Source of the DNA: an uncultured Oscillospiraceae bacterium
Lineage (GTDB): Bacteria > Bacillota > Clostridia > Oscillospirales > Acutalibacteraceae
Direction of reading: 5' to 3'
Assembly: GCA_910588935.1 (NCBI GenBank)
Contig: CAJUSM010000031.1
Span: forward strand, 1 to 32,654
Length of the DNA stretch: 32,654 bases
This document shows positions 16,202-23,851 of this stretch, one piece after another. Each line of letters begins with the position of its first letter. The first letter of the stretch is position 1. Below the pieces are notes generated by a model that saw only the letters and a program-made list of their open reading frames with translations, was not told where the DNA came from and did not search any database. Both the position numbers and the translations under genes were made by a program.

Positions 16202-17050
16202 ATGACAATTTACGCTGATGTGCTTGTCATAGTAAACCTCTACATGGATTTCTTGCTTTTGCGCTGTGTAAAAGGTTTTCTTCACTTAAATTGCAGCGGA
16301 AAGCGGCTGGTGTTGGGGGCGGCAACTGGAGCGGCTGCTTCTCTCCTCGGGTTACTGCCGATGCCGCTCTGGACCGGGCCATTTATGGCAGGCGCCTGTG
16401 CCCTGGCTTCTGCTGCCACAGCCTTTGCGCCCATGCGGCCTAGGCGTTTTTTGCAATGCTGGCTGTGTATGTGGCTATTCTCGTTTTTATTGGCAGGATT
16501 TTTGCTTTTTCTTATGCAGTTCGCTCCCCCGGGATACATGACTTTGGTAGGTGGAGCAGTGTACCTGAACCTCTCTCTCCCTACGCTTTTTCTGGCTACG
16601 TGCATAGCCTATGTAGGGCTTTCCTTGTTTCGGCGGATGTTCCCTCGAGAATCCTCTGGTACTCCTGCATGTAAGCTGGTTATTCGCCATAAAGGCTCTC
16701 AGGTTCAGCTCTTCGCTAAGGCTGATTCTGGCAACGCGTTACGGGAACCATTTTCCGGCCTTCCTGTAATCGTATGCCATGCTGACTGCTTAAAAGGAGT
16801 AGCCCCATCTCCGGCGCTAAACTTTCTCTCCTCATTTGACGCCTCGTCAACCTACCCAGACACCCAAGGCCTACGACTTATTCCCTTTGAAACCGTTGGT
16901 GGCCAAGGACTGCTGCCGGCCTTTAAACCAGACGCTGTGACAATAACCAAAACAGGACAAGAGCTGGATTGCTACATAGCCCTTACTCAACGGCCATTCG
17001 CAGCGGGTGAGTTTTCTGCTATTTATAACCCCGATCTGTTTCCACAATGA
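16202..17050 (+). CDS. spoIIGA: Sigma-E processing peptidase SpoIIGA
   Basis: The protein is 282 aa. Residues 1-145 contain about five membrane spans, starting with the typical IYADVLVIVNLYMDFLLL. The C-terminal half is an aspartic-protease-like domain with the catalytic motif ADSGNAL; D175 is the likely nucleophile-activating Asp. In spore formers it is activated from the forespore side by SpoIIR and cuts pro-sigma-E at the septal membrane of the mother cell. GGAGGGAAA precedes the start. It is directly upstream of sigE (45 bp), the conserved spoIIG operon order, with a likely Spo0A-type promoter. Confidence 0.94.
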   Translation: MTIYADVLVIVNLYMDFLLLRCVKGFLHLNCSGKRLVLGAATGAAASLLGLLPMPLWTGPFMAGACALASAATAFAPMRPRRFLQCWLCMWLFSFLLAGFLLFLMQFAPPGYMTLVGGAVYLNLSLPTLFLATCIAYVGLSLFRRMFPRESSGTPACKLVIRHKGSQVQLFAKADSGNALREPFSGLPVIVCHADCLKGVAPSPALNFLSSFDASSTYPDTQGLRLIPFETVGGQGLLPAFKPDAVTITKTGQELDCYIALTQRPFAAGEFSAIYNPDLFPQ

Positions 17051-17095
17051 CCGCCACTCCATTGCCCCATACTATATTCCACAGGAGGTTGCCTT

Positions 17096-17824
17096 ATGCT
17101 AGCCCAATTGATTTCCTCGCTTGTTCCCTATTTTTCCAACTTATTCCGCCGCTTTTTCCCGCTCTGGTGGGTAGAGCCCTGCCATTATATTAATGGTCCA
17201 GATACCCTTCCTCCTCCTTTAACCAAAGAGGAAGAGGCGCAAGTTATGGAAAACATCCGAAACTGTGTTCCCAATGCCCGGGAACCTCTTATTACTCATA
17301 ATCTTAGGCTAGTGGTTTATATCGCGAAAAAGTTTGAAAGTCCGGGCGCCAGTGTGGAAGACTTAATCTCCATCGGCACAATCGGACTAATTAAGGCAGT
17401 GAATACCTTTCGGGTAGAAAAGAACATCAAACTTGCTACCTATGCTTCCCGGTGCATTGAAAATGAAATTCTCATGCATTTGCGAAAAAGTTCACAATTA
17501 CGCAACGAAATCTCAATTGATGACCCCTTAAATGTAGATTGGGACGGCAATGAATTGCTTCTTTCTGATCTGTTGGGCAGCGATCCCGACTCTGTAAATC
17601 GGAACATTGAGCAAGAAGCTGAACGCGACATGCTGCTTACCGCAGTTAATCATCTCTCCCCGCGGGAAAGGACAATTATGCAGCTGCGGTTTGGTCTAGA
17701 ATCCACCAAAGAACATACTCAGAAAGAGGTTGCCGACCAACTAGGCATTTCTCAATCTTATATATCCAGGCTGGAAAAACGGATTATAACACGGCTGCGA
17801 AAGGACTTGGAAAAGGCAGGATAA
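17096..17824 (+). CDS. sigE: RNA polymerase sporulation sigma factor SigE (pro-sigma-E)
   Basis: The protein is 242 aa. A hydrophobic/amphipathic pro-sequence (about 1-30, rich in F, L and W) leads to HYINGPDTLPPPLT, matching the cleavage region of Bacillus pro-sigma-E (YYIGGSEALPPPL). Region 2 is typical (EDLISIGTIGLIKAV, ATYASRCIENEILMHLRK), and region 4 carries the HTH near QKEVADQLGISQSYISRLEK. It directs early mother-cell genes after removal of the pro-sequence by SpoIIGA. AGGAGG lies 8 nt before the start. sigG, which follows sigE in many Clostridia, is not next; a terminator is. Confidence 0.97.
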   Translation: MLAQLISSLVPYFSNLFRRFFPLWWVEPCHYINGPDTLPPPLTKEEEAQVMENIRNCVPNAREPLITHNLRLVVYIAKKFESPGASVEDLISIGTIGLIKAVNTFRVEKNIKLATYASRCIENEILMHLRKSSQLRNEISIDDPLNVDWDGNELLLSDLLGSDPDSVNRNIEQEAERDMLLTAVNHLSPRERTIMQLRFGLESTKEHTQKEVADQLGISQSYISRLEKRIITRLRKDLEKAG

Positions 17825-17902
17825 ATAGGGGTTGTTTGAAAAATCGAAAACGCTGTCTTATTGCCTAGGAGCGGCAATCTTTCGCGTTGAAAATCCTGGT
17901 AA

Positions 17903-17930
17903 TACGCAAGTGTTACTTGCGGTTTTTTCC
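17903..17930 (+). terminator. Terminator of the spoIIGA-sigE operon
   Basis: A 7-bp stem (17905-17911 with 17915-17921) with a GTT loop is followed by six T. A second, weaker hairpin (ATTGCC/GGCAAT) lies upstream, near 17862-17880. Confidence 0.85.
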
Positions 17931-18054
17931 TTGAAGCTGACCCCTTCTACTCAAAAATCCATCATTCCCTCTATTTTTAAACACGACCTACTCTTTCCTT
18001 ATCTGATATCTTCTTTAAAAAAATCCATAGCTGCGAAGCCACAAACCATATAAA

Positions 18055-18092
18055 AATGGACAGAGAAAACAATGACTTTTTCTCTGTCCATT
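18055..18092. terminator. Terminator of the C39-like gene (can act both ways)
   Basis: A perfect 15-bp stem (18055-18069 with 18078-18092) has an 8-nt loop. A T-run follows on the minus strand, about 95 bp after the C39-like stop codon. No gene was found between 17931 and 18188. Confidence 0.85.
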
Positions 18093-18188
18093 ATTATTTC
18101 ACAAAAATTGCGTGGGGCACAAATCTTCAAAATAATAGAAATGCTTTCGAGTTAACAAATCGCCACATTTTCTCTACAGCTTCTCTAG

Positions 18189-19033
18189 CTAATATAAAAC
18201 TACGCATTGGTTGTTCCTGCTGGCAAAAGCCTTTTCAAACTGTGTTCTGCTGTATTGTGAAATACCCAATAAAGGGTCTGCAACCAAGACATTGACCGGA
18301 TCGAAACCCACTAGGACCGCCGCGTGATCACTGTGGCCCCAATCCACATATTCGCCTTCTGATGTATACCAGCCCTCCACTACATCTCGTTCTGTCATTT
18401 CAATGGTACACCATACCACAACAGGGATCCCTTCACTGACAATCCGATACAAGGTATCCAGATCAATTCCCGAATGATCCTCTGCCGCAATTTGGCTCCG
18501 CGCTTTGCTAAATATAAACTTGCTGTCCGCACAATAGCAGCCGGGCCACAGATGATCCCGTCTGTAGTTCGCGGGTCGCCGATAAAGTATTGATTCATGT
18601 CGTTGCCATACAGCCGGTCTCCTGGACCATACCAAAGATCCACGTTAGGCAAAGTGGGCAAGTAATTCACCGCTAAGTCCACCTTATCCACAGAAATATT
18701 CCAGTAATCCAGCACCATAGCTAAAGCTGTCACCTCACATCCAGTAGGCAATTCTGGCATCTGCAAAATCGATGAAAAATTCTCAATGCGGTAAGCTTCT
18801 GGGAAAGTGTTCTCTATTTTTTCGAGTTCTTTCACTGGTGCAGGAACCCTCCCATAGTCTTTTCGGGAAGGGTATTCCTTATACCGTACATCTATTGACT
18901 TCTCACTCTCAAGAGGGATGATTGAGGAAGAAGGCTGAACTAGCCGCGTCCTGCATCCAACCAGTAACAAAACCATTATCACAGTCAGGATCGCCCCTCC
19001 CCTGCTGCCTAGGCCCTTCATATTTCTTTTCAT
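18189..19033 (-). pseudogene. C39-like peptidase lipoprotein, frameshifted
   Basis: Two overlapping minus-strand frames make one protein. The first (from 19033) has a lipoprotein signal (MKRNMKG, then VLLLVGC, with lipobox Cys ~27) and the catalytic-Cys motif LPTGCEVTALAMVLDYW. The second carries the rest: IAAEDHSGIDLDTLYRI, the catalytic-His motif SDHAAVLVGFD and VADPLLG. They join if one A is added to the AAA run at 18491-18493 (coding strand), giving K-I-A-A-E. The family is the C39_2 peptidases (papain-like fold), here surface-anchored. The start chosen has GGAGG upstream. It may be a genuine mutation, a sequencing error or, less likely, programmed frameshifting. It has its own terminator. 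Confidence 0.82.
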
Positions 19034-19432
19034 TTGTCCTCGCCTCCATGCTTTTGGTGCACTTTGCAAGCATGACTACTACTTTCATCTTGTAGCAATC
19101 TAACTTTACTGTTTAAAAACCCACATTTCTATAACCGCCGCTTCTTTCCTCCCAAGCAGCAGAGCTTTTTTCTCTTGTATCTGTGACATTGCTGTCATGT
19201 TGGCCAAGTAACCTCAGCCTTCTGTGATAAAAAATTCAATATATAATGTTAACTTATAATTAGTCTTCTAAATCCATTCCACTATATATTGATGTTGATT
19301 TCCTGACCTCGCTGAAAAAATGTTCAACCTATATGCACACTAGTCAATACTCTGGTCTAAACTGCCCCGAGTACAATGGATTTCACAAAAAATGCGGGTC
19401 TTCATTCTCAGTGCCTACTTCATAATTTTCTA

Positions 19433-19690
19433 GAGCGTGTTCGCACAAAAGCATCACAAATCATAACAAAATAAATGAAGTCGGAGAAAAGAACGTCTAA
19501 CTTGTCATAGCGGGTAAAAATCCTGCGGAAACGTTATAAGCGGAGGAAATAGCGCTCGATTTCATTGTACAGTTTGAAGAGCCCTTTGCCATAGTTCCAA
19601 GGGCTCTTACGGTTTCTCTTGGGGAACTCCACCGACTCAAAATCTTATTTGCATGCGACCGCACGACATTCTCCCCTTCATAGAACACAA
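19433..19690 (-). pseudogene. IS5-family transposase, decayed C-terminal remnant
   Basis: Reading the minus strand from about 19644 gives PKRNRKSPWNYGKGLFKLY, then NEIERYFLRL, a TAA stop at 19534-19536, then RFRRIFTRYDKLDVLF. This is the conserved DDE C-terminus of IS5-type transposases (NEIERxFRRLKxFRRxxTRYDKLD). The stop, missing residues and loss of the N-terminal two thirds show decay. GAGCGTGTTCGCAC near 19433-19446 looks like an IS terminal repeat. The rest of 19034-19432 and 19691-19794 is AT-rich with no gene seen. Confidence 0.75.
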
Positions 19691-19794
19691 TGCCAATTTA
19701 CTTAAATTTGTATAGATTATTTCCATCATAGCGTTTCCATAAAGTTGAATCCGCTAAGATATTAAATAAACCTTATAAATCCCCTAATAATATA

Positions 19795-19823
19795 TTGACA
19801 TCCCACCAAAAAGATGATATAAT
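19795..19823 (+). promoter_or_regulatory. Perfect consensus promoter of tRNA-Trp
   Basis: TTGACA (19795-19800), a 17-bp spacer and TATAAT (19818-19823) end 20 bp before the tRNA. Confidence 0.92.
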
Positions 19824-19843
19824 TCTTTTTGTTCAGAAGAAAT

Positions 19844-19919
19844 AGGGGTATAGCTCAGTTGGTAGAGCAGCGGTCTCCAAAACCGCGTGCCGAGGGTTCG
19901 AATCCTTCTGCCCCTGCCA
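19844..19919 (+). tRNA. tRNA-Trp (anticodon CCA)
   Basis: A full cloverleaf is present. The acceptor stem pairs 19844-19850 with 19909-19915 (one G-U). The D-arm is TAGCTCAGTTGGTAGAGC. The anticodon loop CTCCAAA gives anticodon CCA. The T-arm is GAGGGTTCGAATCCTTC, and CCA is encoded at 19917-19919. It is the probable attachment target for the neighbouring prophage. Confidence 0.97.
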
Positions 19920-19920
19920 A

Positions 19921-19961
19921 AAAAGCCAGGAACTTCTAGGAGTTTCGGGCTTTTCTTTTTT
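19921..19961 (+). terminator. Terminator after tRNA-Trp
   Basis: AAAAGCC (19921-19927) pairs with GGCTTTT (19948-19954), and an inner GGAACT/AGTTTC helix continues the stem. A T-rich tail follows. It may be phage-borne, since it lies downstream of the likely att core. Confidence 0.75.
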
Positions 19962-20012
19962 CTGTCTATCAGCCAAAAACGCCTTGTCTATCATTTGTCT
20001 ATCAGACATGTT

Positions 20013-21176
20013 TCACTGCACGCGGTTTTTTAACGCCTTTTCCATCGCGTCAGCCATATTTTCTTTGGCTTTTTTGTCAACATGGGCGTAAAAATCTAAC
20101 GTGGTTGACGCGCTTCCATGACCAAGCCACTGCTGCACTTCCACTATGGAGAACCCCATGTTCAGCAGGTTCGAGGCCGCGCTGTGTCTCAAATCATGCA
20201 AACGAATACTTGGCAAATCGCTCTCTGATATGATTTTGTGAAACGTTCTGGATAGGTAGTTTGGTGAAATGACAGTTCCGTCGTCAAAGGTGCAAACGTA
20301 GTCGCTCTTGATATAGCGGCTGCGAAGAGCAGCTTGACGGCGTTTTTGTTTCTTGTGCTGATCTTTCAGCATCAGGCGCGCGGAGTTGGTCATGGGCAGT
20401 GTCCGATAACTGCTGTGCGTTTTAGGGGTGTCGACGTAGTTTCCGCCTACCCCCTGTTGTAAGGTCTCAGCAACGGTAATAGAACCCGTCTCGAAGTCCA
20501 CATTCTCCCACTTGAGACCAAGAACTTCGCTCCTGCGAAATCCATAGATAGCGCACAGATTGACTGGCAGCTCTACAGGGCTGTCAATAAACAACGCCAA
20601 TAGCTCGTCAAGTTCGCTTGGATTGAGGAAACTCCCCACATACCGCTCGGCCCTCGGAGTCTTTGCAGCAGAGGCCGGGTTAAAGTTGATAAGCCCTCTC
20701 CGCACAGCATCCGTAAGAGACTTGGAAATCAACTGATGCATATGCTTGATGGTTGCAGCCGATAAAGGCTTATTCGTACGCATATTACTGCCTTCCGTTT
20801 GCAAGTGGTGGTAGAAGTCCTCCAGGTGCATGGGTCTCAGATCTTGCAGCATGATACGGTGCCGTTTGAAGTATGGTAGGATATGATTCGCCACATTAAG
20901 CTGGTACATACGGTATGTATTGGGCTTAATGTCAGCATCCGCTGTTTCGATCCACTGCTCAAGGTACTCATCAAATGTCATCGCACAGAAGGGTGTTTCT
21001 TTGCTCTCCCACTCCTCAATCAAATCCCGCAGGATTCTCTCGGCATTGCGTTTGTTTCCTCTGAGAGACAGGTCCGTAGGGAACCATTTCTGCTTACGCT
21101 GGCCCATTTCATCATAAAGATTCAGTACGGCGTAATATTTGCCGCGCTTGGTTGTCACAAAACCGGTGATAGCCAT
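20013..21176 (-). CDS. int: Phage integrase, tyrosine recombinase
   Basis: The protein is 387 aa. Residues 1-65 are an arm-type DNA-binding domain (AP2-like), 67-165 a SAM-like core-binding domain, and 185-380 the catalytic domain. Catalytic residues are visible: Arg in YGFRRSEVLGL (~214), H327-x-x-R330 in HDLRHSAA, His in LGHGSASTT (353) and Tyr in DFYAHV (363). It ends 93 bp from the tRNA-Trp 3' end and points at it, so it should integrate there. Its ATG overlaps the stop of the xis-like gene (TAATG), so the two are translationally coupled. All catalytic residues are present, so it should be active. Confidence 0.96.
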   Translation of the reverse strand: MAITGFVTTKRGKYYAVLNLYDEMGQRKQKWFPTDLSLRGNKRNAERILRDLIEEWESKETPFCAMTFDEYLEQWIETADADIKPNTYRMYQLNVANHILPYFKRHRIMLQDLRPMHLEDFYHHLQTEGSNMRTNKPLSAATIKHMHQLISKSLTDAVRRGLINFNPASAAKTPRAERYVGSFLNPSELDELLALFIDSPVELPVNLCAIYGFRRSEVLGLKWENVDFETGSITVAETLQQGVGGNYVDTPKTHSSYRTLPMTNSARLMLKDQHKKQKRRQAALRSRYIKSDYVCTFDDGTVISPNYLSRTFHKIISESDLPSIRLHDLRHSAASNLLNMGFSIVEVQQWLGHGSASTTLDFYAHVDKKAKENMADAMEKALKNRVQ

Positions 21177-21424
21177 TATAGTATACTCCTTTCCAGGCTG
21201 TCAGCGGCTTCATCCGATGGGAACATTATAACACGTCCCGGCTCAGAATGCAAACCGCGTGCCAAAAAGTCTATTACACTGGTTTTGGGGATAATGTAGC
21301 GTTTACCGACTCGTATGGACGAGATTGCGCCGCTTTTCAATAGGTCATAGGCCGTGTTGCGGCCTATGCGGAGCATGGACTGTAATTCTGCGATTGATAC
21401 AACGTCTGGATAATCAGAAAACAT
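21176..21424 (-). CDS. Excisionase-like helix-turn-helix protein (MerR/HTH_17 type)
   Basis: An 82-aa protein with one winged HTH of the excisionase/HTH_17 type: VSIAELQSMLRIGRNTAYDL, then IRVGKRYIIPKTSVIDFL, at about residues 9-55. Proteins of this type beside an integrase act as recombination directionality factors or regulators. It overlaps the repressor gene upstream by 11 bp and the integrase downstream by 1 nt, so the three form a tightly coupled leftward lysogeny operon. Its role as xis is inferred from position and fold. Confidence 0.82.
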   Translation of the reverse strand: MFSDYPDVVSIAELQSMLRIGRNTAYDLLKSGAISSIRVGKRYIIPKTSVIDFLARGLHSEPGRVIMFPSDEAADSLERSIL

Positions 21425-21767
21425 GGCGATCCTCCTTTTTAAGGGCCGTCAATGTACTTATGGTTTCATTTAACACCAACCTCAATTGCTCAAGTTGATC
21501 TATAACGGTTTGCAGTTTGTGTTGATCTATCTCAACAGCCATTGTCTTGCTTTCAATGTCTATATTTACCTTCCCAAGCAGATAATCCGACGAGGTACAA
21601 AGTACGGTTGAAATGTTTGCAAGCACTTCTGGTTTCGGGTCTCTTTCCCCAGAGATGTACCTTGACATGGTGGCTTCAGTAAGACCGACCCGCTCGGCCA
21701 ATTCCTTTTGCAGAATTCCTTTGCTATGCAGTAAATCTGCTATCCGTCTTCCCAATTCTCGACTCAT
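21414..21767 (-). CDS. Phage repressor, XRE family (CI-like)
   Basis: The protein is 117 aa with an N-terminal HTH_3 domain (LHSKGILQKELAERVGLTEA, then TMSRYISGERDPKPEVLANI, residues ~12-55). A C-terminal coiled-coil-like region (~80-110, HKLQTVIDQLEQLRLVLNET) is probably for dimerisation. No peptidase (LexA/S24) domain is present, so induction is not by simple RecA-dependent self-cleavage. It is the first gene of the int operon and is divergent from a strong promoter. A 6-bp dyad with a 3-bp centre (21831-21845) just downstream of that promoter is a candidate operator. Confidence 0.88.
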   Translation of the reverse strand: MSRELGRRIADLLHSKGILQKELAERVGLTEATMSRYISGERDPKPEVLANISTVLCTSSDYLLGKVNIDIESKTMAVEIDQHKLQTVIDQLEQLRLVLNETISTLTALKKEDRHVF

Positions 21768-21792
21768 GGCAATCTCTCTTTCTTATTTTTGA

Positions 21793-21821
21793 TTGACTTT
21801 CTCTGACCAATTATGTATAAT
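21793..21821 (+). promoter_or_regulatory. Rightward early promoter, divergent from the repressor
   Basis: TTGACT (21793-21798), a 17-bp spacer and TATAAT (21816-21821). It reads into the small rightward gene at 21920 and is in the PR position relative to the repressor. Confidence 0.85.
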
Positions 21822-21830
21822 ATCTACTCG

Positions 21831-21845
21831 GAAAGCGTTGCTTTC
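21831..21845. promoter_or_regulatory. Candidate repressor operator dyad
   Basis: GAAAGC and GCTTTC flank GTT, 10 bp after the -10 box of the rightward promoter. It could also form a hairpin at the 5' end of the transcript. Confidence 0.45.
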
Positions 21846-21882
21846 TCTGGATGATAGTATCCGGGGCTTTTATCTGGAGATT

Positions 21883-21908
21883 GTTCTACGCTTTATCAAG
21901 GGAAAGGA
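21883..21908 (+). repeat. 26-bp inverted repeat, left arm
   Basis: A perfect 26-bp match to the reverse complement of 22424-22449. The arm includes part of the ribosome binding site (GGGAAAGGA) of the gene at 21920. The segment between the arms is 515 bp. Confidence 0.9.
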
Positions 21909-21919
21909 GGTGTTTGGGT

Positions 21920-22144
21920 ATGGATAGGAAGTACGACTATCGCTTTATAAATAAGGATGGAAAACTAGTCGCTGGTCCCGCGTCAGTCCTCCATCAAATT
22001 TATAGCGTCAAAGGCGGTCTCCAAGAGTATAATGATTGGGTTGGAGAGGAATACATTAAAGCGTTTATTCGTCAAAACTCCGAAGAAGTCAATGACGAAC
22101 TTGAGGCTGAAGCCCGTAGAAACCAGCTGAAACTGGTTGGTTAA
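21920..22144 (+). CDS. Small phage early protein (74 aa), unknown function
   Basis: The only rightward gene in the control region. The frame is open from 21851, but the ATG at 21920 has AAAGGAGG 9 nt upstream and starts the plausible protein MDRKYDYRFINKDGK. It has a mixed beta/helical N-terminus and an acidic helical C-terminus (NSEEVNDELEAEARR). It has no HTH and no match that I recognise. It is driven by the strong divergent promoter at 21793-21821 and sits where Cro or an antirepressor is usually coded, so a role in the lysogeny decision is possible. It lies inside the 26-bp inverted-repeat segment and is followed by a good terminator. Confidence 0.72.
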   Translation: MDRKYDYRFINKDGKLVAGPASVLHQIYSVKGGLQEYNDWVGEEYIKAFIRQNSEEVNDELEAEARRNQLKLVG

Positions 22145-22260
22145 AAAAGAGTCTACAACCACTCGTTGTTTTCCCCCACACTGAGTGATGTGACGCTTTA
22201 TGTATTGCAGCAGACAGTTCCTTGTATCCTCCAACATAGAATTGTTTGTTTAGCACGATT

Positions 22261-22291
22261 AAGGAGTTGCTTCCTGCGGCAGCTCCTTTTT
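22261..22291 (+). terminator. Terminator of the rightward early gene
   Basis: A 10-bp stem (22261-22270 with 22279-22288, one G-U) has an 8-nt loop and runs into five T at 22287-22291. Confidence 0.82.
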
Positions 22292-22394
22292 CCTTCTCCA
22301 GAAACATGTAAAGTGTTCGATTGACATCGTCTTTATACTTTGCAACAAAGTGTTCTTTGATGCTCCCCATCGAATAGTTTGTCGCAGAAGCGTT

Positions 22395-22422
22395 AAGGAA
22401 CTGTTTGCCCCGACAGTTCCTT
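22395..22422. repeat. 9-bp-stem hairpin
   Basis: AAGGAACTG and CAGTTCCTT flank a 10-nt loop. T/C-rich sequence follows on the + strand. It could be a second rightward terminator or a structured leader on the minus strand. It directly abuts the right 26-bp repeat arm. Confidence 0.6.
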
Positions 22423-22423
22423 T

Positions 22424-22449
22424 TCCTTTCCCTTGATAAAGCGTAGAAC
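22424..22449 (-). repeat. 26-bp inverted repeat, right arm
   Basis: Exact reverse complement of 21883-21908. It lies between the early-gene terminators and the terminator of the leftward late operon. Confidence 0.9.
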
Positions 22450-22459
22450 TTCCTAAAAT

Positions 22460-22509
22460 ATAAAAGAAATCCCGGCCATCGAGAGACGATATCTCTTAGA
22501 CAGCCGGGG
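22460..22509 (-). terminator. Terminator of the late operon
   Basis: On the minus strand a 10-bp stem (22499-22508 with 22471-22480, with G-U pairs) encloses an inner AGAGA/TCTCT hairpin and is followed by ATTTCTTTTAT. It ends the leftward late genes 12 bp after the last stop codon. Confidence 0.82.
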
Positions 22510-22520
22510 TCTTCTTCTAC

Positions 22521-22964
22521 CTACTCAACGGTCACATCCACCTGCGAACCGCTGTACGAAATCTTTTTGACCTTGACATTGCCGTACCGGTCTGTGATGG
22601 TGACTTGGGAGAAACCCTCTCCGTAGGTCTTCACCAGCCTGCCCAACTCTACTCCATCCGTATCGGTGAGTACGGACGTACACGTCTTCCCATCTTCGGA
22701 GAACGTCCGAGTCAGCGTCCTGCCGGCAGAGTCCCGCGCTACGACCGTACCGTCGTCTGCAAACGTTCTTGTTCCCTCAGAGAATCCATAGGTCAGTACC
22801 CGGTCAATGTCGTCAATTTCTTCGCTTTGGTCAAGCGTTCCAGTGATAATCTCACCGGTCTTGTCATGGGCTGTCACGCCCTTTTTCAGCAAACCGGCGG
22901 TTACCGTGTCGCCAGTCAGGTCGATCAGGACTTTGCCGTTCGCTATAACTTTATTTACAGCCAT
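22521..22964 (-). CDS. Phage tail-adaptor-like modular protein (147 aa)
   Basis: The last gene of the late operon. The frame is open to 22985, but the ATG at 22964 has AGGAG 8 nt upstream and starts at AVNKVIANGKVLIDLTGDTV. That module is shared with the next gene upstream (INKVIYNGEVLIDLTADTV, then VTAHDKSG). The C-terminal half (EEIDDIDRVLTYGFSEGTRT, then a DDGT/GRTLTRTF repeat) is a paralogue of the C-terminus of the Ala-rich fibre protein at 30707-31810. The shared modules suggest a structural, fibre- or baseplate-associated role rather than an enzyme. It sits where an endolysin is often found. Confidence 0.7.
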   Translation of the reverse strand: MAVNKVIANGKVLIDLTGDTVTAGLLKKGVTAHDKTGEIITGTLDQSEEIDDIDRVLTYGFSEGTRTFADDGTVVARDSAGRTLTRTFSEDGKTCTSVLTDTDGVELGRLVKTYGEGFSQVTITDRYGNVKVKKISYSGSQVDVTVE

Positions 22965-22977
22965 CTGGCTCACTCCT

Positions 22978-23571
22978 TCAGCCAATGGTCACGGTGGTGC
23001 CTCCGGCCGCGTTTTCCGCTTCCACATATGGAATCGCCGCCACTGTCACCTGGGACAGGCAGTTGTACTCCTCGTCGGGAAGAACGACCTGCTCCTCTGC
23101 TGAGGGTATTACGCTCTTGGCCTGGGGCTTGGAGTCCTCGCTGCCGGACATAGTACCCTCAACACCCAGGACAGTTACACCCTCGCGAATGTTGCCGGGA
23201 ACCAGCTTGGCCTGTTCGTTGGCGTCGATGGACACCTTACCCGAACCGTCATGGTAGCCCTGTGGAACGGTGTACTCCTGCTCCTTGGCGGCAATCACCC
23301 CAGCGACAGCGGCATTGTCCTTCATGGCACCGGTAATCTTTGCCCCTCTGGCATAGGCGGTCTTGCCTTCCAGCAGTTCGCCGACTGCGGCAGTAGCATC
23401 GGAAGAATCCACGTCAAAGGGACAGGCGCCGATAATTGCCGAGCCGGACTTATCGTGGGCCGTGACATCCTTCAGCAGGTTCTCCGCGGTCACGGTATCA
23501 GCGGTCAGGTCGATAAGTACCTCGCCGTTGTAGATGACTTTGTTGATATTCTTGGTTACGGTTTCAGGCAT
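22978..23571 (-). CDS. Phage tail/fibre-associated modular protein (197 aa)
   Basis: The N-terminal ~45 residues are the NKVIYNGEVLIDLTADTVTA module shared with the downstream gene. The middle is a glycine-rich beta-repeat (GKTAYARGAKITGAM, then YTVPQGYHDGSGKVSI). The C-terminus (LSQVTVAAIPYVE, then GGTTVTIG) matches the end of the 25071-25481 protein (NVTVAKIPYSE, then EGTTVSIA). Proteins built like this are common in tail regions of gut Clostridia phages and are usually unnamed. GGAGTAACAT precedes the start, 3 bp after the holin stop. It overlaps no neighbour and ends 13 bp before the next ATG. Confidence 0.7.
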   Translation of the reverse strand: MPETVTKNINKVIYNGEVLIDLTADTVTAENLLKDVTAHDKSGSAIIGACPFDVDSSDATAAVGELLEGKTAYARGAKITGAMKDNAAVAGVIAAKEQEYTVPQGYHDGSGKVSIDANEQAKLVPGNIREGVTVLGVEGTMSGSEDSKPQAKSVIPSAEEQVVLPDEEYNCLSQVTVAAIPYVEAENAAGGTTVTIG

Positions 23572-23574
23572 ATG

Positions 23575-23835
23575 TTACTCCTTCCAGGGTTTCTCATAGT
23601 GTCTGGCCCGCTTACTGTCGCTATATCCGGCGGTGGTGGGGTCATTGACGATGCCCAGCAGCACCAGGATAACGAATACTGCGTCCACAAAGGCCAGCAG
23701 GCTGTTCCCAAGCTCGCCGAAATTCACAGTGTAACCAAAGATGGCCGCGCCAGCCTGGATAACCAGCAGAATCGCCGGTACCAGCGAGAACCAGAACTGC
23801 TTGTTCGCGATACGTACTTTCCAGTTGATGTTCAT
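23575..23835 (-). CDS. Holin, phi LC3 family
   Basis: The protein is 86 aa with the family layout: an N-terminal INWKVRIANKQFW, a first membrane span (~14-35, SLVPAILLVIQAGAAIFGY), a second span (~44-63, LLAFVDAVFVILVLLGIV), then the signature DPTTAGYSDSKRARHYEKP. Holins of this family open the cytoplasmic membrane for lysis. An AAGAAGGA ribosome site precedes the start. No endolysin gene was recognised beside it; the XhlA-like gene 0.9 kb upstream may cooperate. Confidence 0.92.
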   Translation of the reverse strand: MNINWKVRIANKQFWFSLVPAILLVIQAGAAIFGYTVNFGELGNSLLAFVDAVFVILVLLGIVNDPTTAGYSDSKRARHYEKPWKE

Positions 23836-23851
23836 TTTGAGTCCTTCTTTC

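Noticed and set aside
17832..18053. 73-aa + strand ORF after sigE
   Set aside because: It runs through the sigE terminator and has no domain or good ribosome site.
20018..20030. 12-bp match (inverted) between the int 3' end and the tRNA anticodon arm
   Set aside because: The orientation is opposite to that needed for an att core, and it lies in int coding sequence. It is probably chance.
22089..22370. 93-aa minus-strand ORF inside the 26-bp inverted-repeat segment
   Set aside because: It has no ribosome site next to the ATG, and it overlaps a terminator and the end of the + gene in antisense. It is kept only as a possibility if the segment inverts.
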